Source: Ruminococcaceae bacterium UBA7135 (lineage in GTDB: Bacteria > Bacillota > Clostridia > Oscillospirales > Ruminococcaceae). Taken from it: a DNA stretch of 8,570 bases. The DNA is taken from the NCBI GenBank assembly GCA_002492075.1, contig DKXD01000094.1:1-8570 (forward strand), in the 5' to 3' direction. Position 1 is the first letter of the stretch. Every line of letters starts with the position of its first letter. Below are positions 1-5,187 of the stretch, one piece after another. Position numbers and translations under genes: made by a program. Under the pieces are notes generated by a model, which saw nothing but the letters and a program-made list of their open reading frames with translations, searched no databases and was not told the origin of the DNA.

Positions 1-83
1 TTTTTTAAAATAACACCGCCGCCGTCAACGCATGAAAATAAAATCAAGAGAGAGTTATAAGATAAATCTGTGCTGCGCTAAAC

Positions 84-89
84 TATAAT
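84..89 (+). promoter_or_regulatory. Possible -10 element of a murA promoter
   Basis: A perfect TATAAT lies 59 bases before the murA start codon. Transcription would begin near 95-97, just before the hairpin that covers the murA ribosome binding site. No convincing -35 is present: the hexamer 17 bases upstream is GATAAA. The T-run at 1-6 could be the tail of a terminator belonging to an upstream gene, which would make murA the first gene of its unit, but that gene is outside the window. Weak call because the -35 is missing and the region is AT-rich. Confidence 0.35.
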
Positions 90-102
90 TTATCACCAAT
101 TC

Positions 103-141
103 CCCTTTTCAACATATTATGCAATATATTTGTTGAAAGGG
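103..141 (+). promoter_or_regulatory. Hairpin sequestering the murA ribosome binding site
   Basis: CCCTTTTCAACA (103-114) pairs with TGTTGAAAGGG (131-141) through 11 base pairs with a single bulged T. An inner four-pair stem (115-118 with 123-126) closes on the loop ATGC. The right arm contains the murA Shine-Dalgarno sequence GAAAGGG (135-141), seven bases before the ATG, so in the folded RNA the ribosome binding site is paired. There is no following T-run, so it is not a terminator. It may limit translation initiation, protect the 5' end, or at DNA level be an operator. The pairing is visible in the sequence; the function is inferred. Confidence 0.6.
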
Positions 142-148
142 TGATGAT

Positions 149-1414
149 ATGAACGATCGCCAGAAGCTTATAGTGAACGGCGGGCGCAGACTGGAGGGCG
201 AGCTTCGCGTTCACGGCGCGAAAAACAGCGCCTTGCCCTTGCTGTCCGCGGCGGTGCTGGCTCACGGAGAGACCGTGCTCCACAATTGCCCCGCGCTTAC
301 CGATGTGGATGCCGCCTGCCGAATACTTACGCATATAGGCTGCAAATGCCGCCGCAGCGGAGATACCGTTACGGTCGACGCGGCAAACGTTTTCGGCAGC
401 GAGATACCCGATAACCTTATGCGCGAAATGCGTTCTTCTATTGTGTTCCTTGGGGCAATGCTCGGAAGAATGGGGCGGTGCAGACTGTCATTCCCGGGCG
501 GATGCGATCTCGGCTCAAGACCCATTGATCTGCACATTTCCGCGCTGAGACAAATGGGAGCGAGAATAGGCGAGGAGCACGGTTTTTTGGAATGCGATGC
601 GGGAAAAGGTCTACATGGCGCGAAGATCGTGCTGTCGTTTCCCTCTGTGGGAGCAACCGAGAACATCCTGCTTGCCGCTGTGACCGCTAAAGGGGAGACA
701 GAGATACACAACGCTGCCCGTGAACCGGAGATCGCCGATCTTTCGGATTACCTCAATAAATGCGGCGCAAAGATACGAGGCGCGGGCGAAAGCGTTATCG
801 TTGTTGACGGTGTGGAGCGTCTTGAACCGTGCGAGCACAGCGTTATCCCCGATCGTATCGCGGCGGGTACATATATCTGCGCCGCGATGATAACTCACGG
901 AGAGTTGATACTCACCCATTGCCGCCCCGATCACATGAACGGTTTTTTACAGGTCTTGGAGGCTATGGGGGCGAGAATATACACTTACGGCGGCGGAAAA
1001 ATGTATATCACCGGTAAAAAGCGTTTAAACGCGCCGCCTACCGTCAGGACTATGCCGTATCCCGGTTTTCCGACCGATATTCAAGCACCGTTTACCGCTC
1101 TTTGTACGACTGCGGAGGGCACGAGCGTGTTTGTGGAAACGATCTTTGAAAATCGTTTTAGGCATGTCCCCGAACTTGTTCGTTTGGGCGCGTCTATCAA
1201 AACCGAGGGTAGAGTGTGCGTAGTTCAAGGAGTAAGGCGGCTCTCGGGGGCAAAGGTCTGCGCGGCGGAGCTGCGCGGCGGCGCGGCTCTGGTCGTGGCG
1301 GCGCTCGCTGCGGAGGGTACAAGCGAGATAAGCGGCTTACAGTATATAGACCGCGGCTATGAGTGCTTGGAGGGCGTTTTGCGCTCCGTGGGTGCGGATA
1401 TCAAAAGAGTGTGA
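149..1414 (+). CDS. murA: UDP-N-acetylglucosamine 1-carboxyvinyltransferase (MurA)
   Basis: MurA transfers the enolpyruvyl group of phosphoenolpyruvate to UDP-GlcNAc, the first committed step of peptidoglycan precursor synthesis, in the cytoplasm. The 421 residues match the usual length of about 420 and span both EPSP-synthase-like domains. Visible motifs are the substrate-binding Lys25-Asn26 (GAKNSALP), the loop FPGGCDLGSRPIDLH with the catalytic, fosfomycin-targeted Cys119, PGFPTDIQA with the conserved Asp310, ENRFRHVPEL near 334-343, LRGGAALVVA near 376-385, and the C-terminal IDRGYE with Arg402. Having Cys rather than Asp at position 119 predicts fosfomycin sensitivity at the target level, going by family knowledge. 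The ATG at 149 has GAAAGGG seven bases upstream, inside a hairpin. ftsQ follows after 41 bases with no terminator, so the two are probably co-transcribed. Clostridia often have a second MurA paralogue (MurZ); I cannot tell which this is. Confidence 0.97.
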   Translation: MNDRQKLIVNGGRRLEGELRVHGAKNSALPLLSAAVLAHGETVLHNCPALTDVDAACRILTHIGCKCRRSGDTVTVDAANVFGSEIPDNLMREMRSSIVFLGAMLGRMGRCRLSFPGGCDLGSRPIDLHISALRQMGARIGEEHGFLECDAGKGLHGAKIVLSFPSVGATENILLAAVTAKGETEIHNAAREPEIADLSDYLNKCGAKIRGAGESVIVVDGVERLEPCEHSVIPDRIAAGTYICAAMITHGELILTHCRPDHMNGFLQVLEAMGARIYTYGGGKMYITGKKRLNAPPTVRTMPYPGFPTDIQAPFTALCTTAEGTSVFVETIFENRFRHVPELVRLGASIKTEGRVCVVQGVRRLSGAKVCAAELRGGAALVVAALAAEGTSEISGLQYIDRGYECLEGVLRSVGADIKRV

Positions 1415-1427
1415 GAGCGTTGCGCTC
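1415..1427 (+). other. Small hairpin between murA and ftsQ
   Basis: GAGCG-TTG-CGCTC is a perfect five-pair stem that begins at the base after the murA stop codon. It has no T-run and is therefore not a terminator. It may stabilise the 3' end of a processed murA message or be chance. It sits 13 bases before the ftsQ ribosome binding site and does not overlap it. Confidence 0.3.
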
Positions 1428-1455
1428 GTCGGAAGTATAAAGGAAGGTGACGGTT

Positions 1456-2634
1456 ATGACACAGAAAAACGGCAGGGGAAACGCGCCGAAAAGCGCGCCC
1501 GTCAAGACGCCGCAAAGTACATCGAAAAACTCACCGAAAAATGTGTCTAAAAGCACTGTGAATAAGCAGCGACCCGCGAACAGACCGCCTGTGCGCGGCT
1601 CTTACGAGTCGCAGTCGGGGCGGCTGAAAAACGCTCCGCCGACAGGACAGCGCCGCGCGGCAGAGAACTCCGCGCGAACCCGTTCGTCGGGAAGAAAGCG
1701 CTTTCGCGGCGGCAATTACGCGCTGTATTATGTTATGGGCGCGATAGTTGTGGCAGTCGTTTTTATAATCTTGGCGAATACCGTGCTGTTCAACTGTGCG
1801 GAGATAAGCGTTTTGGGGAACGATAAGTACACCGAGGACGAGATCATAGGAAGATCGGGAGTGAAGATCGGCGATAATCTGCTGCATATCAATGCGTCGG
1901 ACGCGCAGCAGAACATCATAGACTCGCTTGCGTATATTGATGACGCAAAAGTGAAAAAATCTTTTCCCACAAAGGTGAGCATAACAGTCACCGAGGCGGA
2001 GAAACAGTATTGTATTTCCGATGGCGGAGTTACCGCCGTTATATCTCGAAAGGGGAAGATAATAGAACACGGCGGCGCGGACGGTTTGCCGCTTGTCAAG
2101 GGCTTTGAGCCGGAGACCACGGAGATCGGCAAGTGGCTGAGTTCCAAAACGGAGGGCAAGACCGAGATACCCGCGGAGATATTCGAGGCGGCGGACGCGG
2201 CAGGGCTAAAGGACATCACCGAGATAGATATGACCGACAAGTTTTCGGTAAATATTATCGTGGAAAACAGAATTATTTTAGAACTGGGTCCCGCGGAAAA
2301 AGTGAAAAGCAAGCTTCTTGTGGCGGTGGAGCTTATAAATAAGGAGATAGGCAAGGACGAGTATGTAACGCTGCATCTCAACAATCCCGAAAAAGTACCT
2401 GTGCAAAACAATTCTTTGCCGCGCCAAAGCAGACCCGTTTCTTCAAGCACAAGCGCGGTTTCGGCGGTGTTTTCAAGCTCTTCGGATAACACCGCTGAGC
2501 CTACCCCCGAACCGCAGCCGGAGCCCGAACCGGAACCCGACCCCGAACCGGAACCCGATCCCGAACCGAACCCCGATCCCGATCCTGAACCTACTCCCGC
2601 CCCCGACCCCGCCGCGGTTTTTCCCGCAGAATAG
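1456..2634 (+). CDS. ftsQ: Cell division protein FtsQ/DivIB with long Glu/Asp-Pro tail
   Basis: FtsQ/DivIB is a single-pass membrane protein of the divisome. With FtsL and FtsB/DivIC it connects ring assembly to septal wall synthesis. I chose the ATG at 1456 because AGGAAGG (1441-1447) lies eight bases before it; the GTG at 1447 overlaps that site. The 392 residues run: a basic Lys/Arg/Ser/Pro-rich disordered cytoplasmic part (about 1-87); one transmembrane helix (about 88-112, around VMGAIVVAVVFIILANTVLF); a POTRA domain (about 113-182), with the typical ISVLGNDKYTEDEI opening and the FPTKVSITVTE strand; a beta domain to about 310; a Ser-rich linker; and a Pro-Glu/Asp tail (about 348-385). 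Bacillus and E. coli homologues have about 260-280 residues, and the excess lies in the two disordered ends. It follows murA closely. No ftsA follows. Confidence 0.9.
   Translation: MTQKNGRGNAPKSAPVKTPQSTSKNSPKNVSKSTVNKQRPANRPPVRGSYESQSGRLKNAPPTGQRRAAENSARTRSSGRKRFRGGNYALYYVMGAIVVAVVFIILANTVLFNCAEISVLGNDKYTEDEIIGRSGVKIGDNLLHINASDAQQNIIDSLAYIDDAKVKKSFPTKVSITVTEAEKQYCISDGGVTAVISRKGKIIEHGGADGLPLVKGFEPETTEIGKWLSSKTEGKTEIPAEIFEAADAAGLKDITEIDMTDKFSVNIIVENRIILELGPAEKVKSKLLVAVELINKEIGKDEYVTLHLNNPEKVPVQNNSLPRQSRPVSSSTSAVSAVFSSSSDNTAEPTPEPQPEPEPEPDPEPEPDPEPNPDPDPEPTPAPDPAAVFPAE
2497..2610 (+). repeat. Low-complexity (Glu/Asp)-Pro repeat coding for the FtsQ tail
   Basis: About 38 codons alternate proline with Glu, Asp or occasional Asn, Thr, Gln and Ala (EPEPEPDPEPEPDPEP and similar). 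At DNA level this is a degenerate array of GAACCG/GAACCC/GATCCC hexamers, prone to length change by slippage. The encoded tail is acidic, stiff and lies outside the membrane, where it could act as a spacer through the wall. No folded domain follows it; only six further residues precede the stop. Confidence 0.8.
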
Positions 2635-2718
2635 CCTTCTATATCGTGTTTAGTTCGCGTTTGGGCATTATCTACGAAAAATGTCGGTTAATATTTACAA
2701 ATTTATTTGAAAAATGGG

Positions 2719-2747
2719 TTGCATTTTGTGCTTAGATGTGTTATAAT
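2719..2747 (+). promoter_or_regulatory. Sigma-A promoter of ftsZ (extended -10)
   Basis: TTGCAT (2719-2724) and TATAAT (2742-2747) are separated by exactly 17 bases. A TG at 2739-2740 gives an extended -10 (TGTTATAAT). Transcription should start near 2754, leaving an untranslated leader of about 120 bases before the ftsZ ATG. This is the best promoter in the window and implies ftsZ can be expressed independently of murA-ftsQ. I saw no clear terminator between ftsQ and this promoter, so read-through from ftsQ is possible. Confidence 0.78.
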
Positions 2748-2875
2748 TAAAAAAGGACTACTATATGTATAGCATGTATATTGAATTTCGGCTTTTCCTG
2801 TCAAGCGATATTGCTTAAGACGTATTTTTATGCAAGCTGTATGTAGACGTAAAAAGCAGGAGGAGAGTTAAAGTT

Positions 2876-4063
2876 ATGGCTTTTGCGATAGATGATATTG
2901 ATGACGGTTTCGATCTGCCCGATGATTTCCAAATGAACACCAAAATAATGGTGTTCGGCGTGGGAGGCGCGGGCGGAAACGCGGCGGCTCACATGGTTGA
3001 AAGCGGTGTGCTTGACGTAGAATACGTCATAGCGAATACCGATGTTGCCGCTCTTCGCAAGAAAGACGGAAGCAAGATGAAGCGTATCCAGATAGGGCGC
3101 AAGACAACCCGCGGTCAAGGCGCGGGCAACGACCCCGCCAAGGGACAAGCGTCAGCGGAGGAGAACCGCGACGATATCGCCGCTAAGCTGGACGGCGTTT
3201 CGATGCTGTTCGTGGCTGCCGGAATGGGCGGCGGAACGGGCACGGGCGCGGCTCCCGTTGTGGCTTCCGTTGCCAAGGAAAAAGGCATTTTGACAGTCGG
3301 CGTAGTGACCAAGCCCTTTGATTGGGAGGGCGAAGCGAAAATGCAGATGGCGCTCGGCGGCGTTTCCGAAATGAAGAAGTATGTCGATGCGCTCATTATA
3401 ATCCCGAACAACCGTGTGCGCGAGCTTAGAGGCTCAAAGCCCAAGGTGTCGCTGAAGGAAGCTTTCGGCGAGGTAGACGATGTGCTTTGCAAGGCTGTTA
3501 CGGGTATGATACGGCTGCTTCAGGGTGACGGGTACATCAACGTTGATTTCGCCGATATCACAATGGCGCTCCACGAGAGCGGTATTGCGCATATCGCAAT
3601 AGGCAAGGGCAAAGGCGATAACAAGATTGACGAGGCGCTGAACGAAGTTCTCAACAGCCCGCTGTTGGAGACATCTATAAACGGCGCAAGACGCGGCTTG
3701 CTGAATATCAGTATCCCGTCCAGCTTCCCGCTTGACGAGTTCGACGGTCTTTCTAAGGAAATATCCGAGAAATTCAACGCTGATGCGAAGTTCAAAACGG
3801 GCGTCGTATTCGATGACGATCTGGCGGATGACGAGTTGTCGCTTATCGTGGTGGCAACAGATTTTGCGGAGGAACCTTCTTCCAATGTACTCACGGGCGT
3901 ATCCTCCCCGAATGTTCCCGTTGAGGGACCCACTCCGGACGAATCTTCCGATACCGGTTTTGAGTTTGAAGAGAAAAGAAGTTCGACGTTTTTCGACGGT
4001 TTCGGCGATTCACAGGATATAGATTCGCTGGTGCGCAAGTTTAACCAAGGCAAGGATAATTGA
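2876..4063 (+). CDS. ftsZ: Cell division GTPase FtsZ (divergent)
   Basis: FtsZ is the tubulin-like GTPase that polymerises into the division ring. The ATG follows AGGAGGAG (2858-2865) by ten bases. In 395 residues one sees an acidic N-terminal extension (1-20), the T1 loop GVGGAGGNA (28-36), NTD (54-56), the tubulin signature GGGTGTG (118-124), TKPFDWEG (145-152), and the T7 loop NVDFAD (222-227), which contributes the catalytic aspartates Asp224 and Asp227. The active site therefore looks intact. Divergence is clear: the Arg of the familiar EGxKR segment is Lys155; the usual ALMGIGxAxGENRA segment is replaced by AHIAIGKGKGDNKI (238-251); the C-terminal domain (about 270-330) is atypical; the linker is short (about 45 residues); and the end reads DIDSLVRKF rather than the familiar DIPxFLR peptide that binds FtsA, SepF and similar partners. 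It has its own promoter and terminator. The FtsZ assignment is secure; whether it is the only FtsZ in the genome is not visible. Confidence 0.95.
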   Translation: MAFAIDDIDDGFDLPDDFQMNTKIMVFGVGGAGGNAAAHMVESGVLDVEYVIANTDVAALRKKDGSKMKRIQIGRKTTRGQGAGNDPAKGQASAEENRDDIAAKLDGVSMLFVAAGMGGGTGTGAAPVVASVAKEKGILTVGVVTKPFDWEGEAKMQMALGGVSEMKKYVDALIIIPNNRVRELRGSKPKVSLKEAFGEVDDVLCKAVTGMIRLLQGDGYINVDFADITMALHESGIAHIAIGKGKGDNKIDEALNEVLNSPLLETSINGARRGLLNISIPSSFPLDEFDGLSKEISEKFNADAKFKTGVVFDDDLADDELSLIVVATDFAEEPSSNVLTGVSSPNVPVEGPTPDESSDTGFEFEEKRSSTFFDGFGDSQDIDSLVRKFNQGKDN

Positions 4064-4068
4064 CGCTG

Positions 4069-4084
4069 TCGGTCGGAAGGCCGA
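4069..4084 (+). other. Short GNRA-loop hairpin after ftsZ
   Basis: TCGGTC and GGCCGA pair through six positions (one G-T wobble) around the loop GGAA, a GNRA-type tetraloop, five bases after the ftsZ stop codon. It lies ahead of the true terminator and may be a 3' stabiliser or chance. Confidence 0.35.
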
Positions 4085-4103
4085 TGTTATGAAAAAATAC
4101 TTG

Positions 4104-4131
4104 TTCCCCGCCTTTGGCGGGGAGTTTTTTT
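4104..4131 (+). terminator. Rho-independent terminator of ftsZ
   Basis: CCCCGCC (4106-4112) and GGCGGGG (4116-4122) form a perfect seven-pair GC stem with a TTT loop. After AG, a run of seven T (4125-4131) follows. It separates ftsZ from the downstream two-gene unit. Confidence 0.93.
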
Positions 4132-4161
4132 GATAATTTCAATAAAACAGCAAAAAAGGAC

Positions 4162-4190
4162 TTGCATTTTTCATCGTTTTGTTATACAAT
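4162..4190 (+). promoter_or_regulatory. Sigma-A promoter of the membrane protein / zinc protein unit
   Basis: TTGCAT (4162-4167) and TACAAT (4185-4190) are 17 bases apart. A perfect TATAAT overlaps at 4190-4195 but would give a 22-base spacer, so TACAAT is the likelier -10. The leader would be about 85 bases. The -35 and its following T-rich bases (TTGCATTTT) are identical to those of the ftsZ promoter. Confidence 0.6.
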
Positions 4191-4281
4191 ATAATATGTG
4201 GTAGACTGTATTATTTTTATGTTTCGGCATTAAACGTTTTCAACATTATCGACATACATCTTACAAGAAGGGGATATAATA

Positions 4282-5151
4282 ATGGACAAATTGGTAGCTT
4301 TTTTTAAGAACGTATGGTTCAGACGCGCAATAGCTGTAATCTGTTGGGGATATACCGCCTTTATGCTGTGGATAGCGTGGCTGTGCTTTGCGTATTACTT
4401 TCAGTTTGAAAATCCCACGCCCGCGTTTGTGCTTTATCTTTTTATAAATGTTGCGGCGATGGGCTTGATGATATTGTCGCGCAAGCAGGTGATAACGCAG
4501 GTGAACTCATATATCCTGCCGCCGATAGTGTTTATGATCCTGTTTTTTGGCTTCGGAAATTGGTATATCATAATTCCGCCCATAGTGGTGATGTTGGTTC
4601 TGTTTTTCGTAAACGCCTCCAACGAAACGCTGAAGACAGTACTTGGAACGATGTATTTGCTTTTGTTTGTTATCGGAACGGCAGGGCACATCGGCTATGA
4701 GCGTTTTATGGGCAACTTAAGCTTTGTGGGACCCGATCTTACAGAGCGCGACACAGATTACGAAACACTTTCGGAATCGGGCGAATACCGCTTGGTGCGC
4801 TATCTGGACAGCTCTCCGGCTCGCAATACGATGACATATTACGTTGAGTATACGGGAGACGATATAACGCTGCCAAAGGGCGTTGCGAAGAAGGTGTTCG
4901 GGTGCAAGCAGGTGCATACCGCCGCTTATACGAGTCTTACTCAGAATTTCGTGTCATGGGGTACACAGACGCGAAACGGCAAGAAAGTCGAGATACTGTA
5001 TGTAGACGGACAAAACGTCCGCGATAACCCCTATCTCGTAAAGGAGATAAGCTCGTCGGACAGAAGCTCGAAGTCGAGCGCGTCATCGACTGCCTCGTCG
5101 TCCGCGGTATCAAGCAGTTTAATGACTTCGGATAACTCGTCGGCACAGTAG
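4282..5151 (+). CDS. Unknown membrane protein: five helices, external domain and serine-rich tail
   Basis: I do not recognise this 289-residue protein. The ATG is preceded by AGAAGGGG (4266-4273) at eight bases. Five hydrophobic segments are visible at about 16-40, 47-65, 78-91, 93-110 and 117-135. Basic residues before the first helix (KNVWFRR) and in the helix 2-3 loop (SRKQ) put the N-terminus inside and everything after about 138 outside. The external part (about 138-256) is soluble, alternating, probably beta-rich, with one cysteine (Cys208). The last 33 residues are dominated by serine and look disordered, like a wall-spanning linker with nothing attached. It is the first gene of a unit between the ftsZ terminator and the terminator at 7641. 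The next gene starts 36 bases on, so the two are probably made together. A role in the envelope or in division is suggested only by position. Confidence 0.85.
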   Translation: MDKLVAFFKNVWFRRAIAVICWGYTAFMLWIAWLCFAYYFQFENPTPAFVLYLFINVAAMGLMILSRKQVITQVNSYILPPIVFMILFFGFGNWYIIIPPIVVMLVLFFVNASNETLKTVLGTMYLLLFVIGTAGHIGYERFMGNLSFVGPDLTERDTDYETLSESGEYRLVRYLDSSPARNTMTYYVEYTGDDITLPKGVAKKVFGCKQVHTAAYTSLTQNFVSWGTQTRNGKKVEILYVDGQNVRDNPYLVKEISSSDRSSKSSASSTASSSAVSSSLMTSDNSSAQ

Positions 5152-5187
5152 TTTCAACGCAAGATCAAAACGCAAAGGAGTGTTAAT

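Noticed and set aside
1447..1455. GTG at 1447 as the ftsQ start
   Set aside because: The GTG overlaps the AGGAAGG that serves as ribosome binding site for the ATG at 1456 and has no ribosome binding site of its own at proper spacing.
1728..2492. A 254-codon open frame on the minus strand opposite ftsQ
   Set aside because: It is rich in Ser and Ile with no recognisable motif and lies wholly within the well-supported ftsQ gene.
2825..2855. Possible hairpin TTTTTATG / CGTAAAAA in the ftsZ leader
   Set aside because: It is an AT-rich stem with a wobble pair and a 15-base loop that leaves the ribosome binding site free, too weak to call as regulatory.
4190..4195. TATAAT at 4190 as the -10 of the membrane protein promoter
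   Set aside because: The spacing to TTGCAT would be 22 bases. TACAAT at 4185 gives 17 and is preferred.
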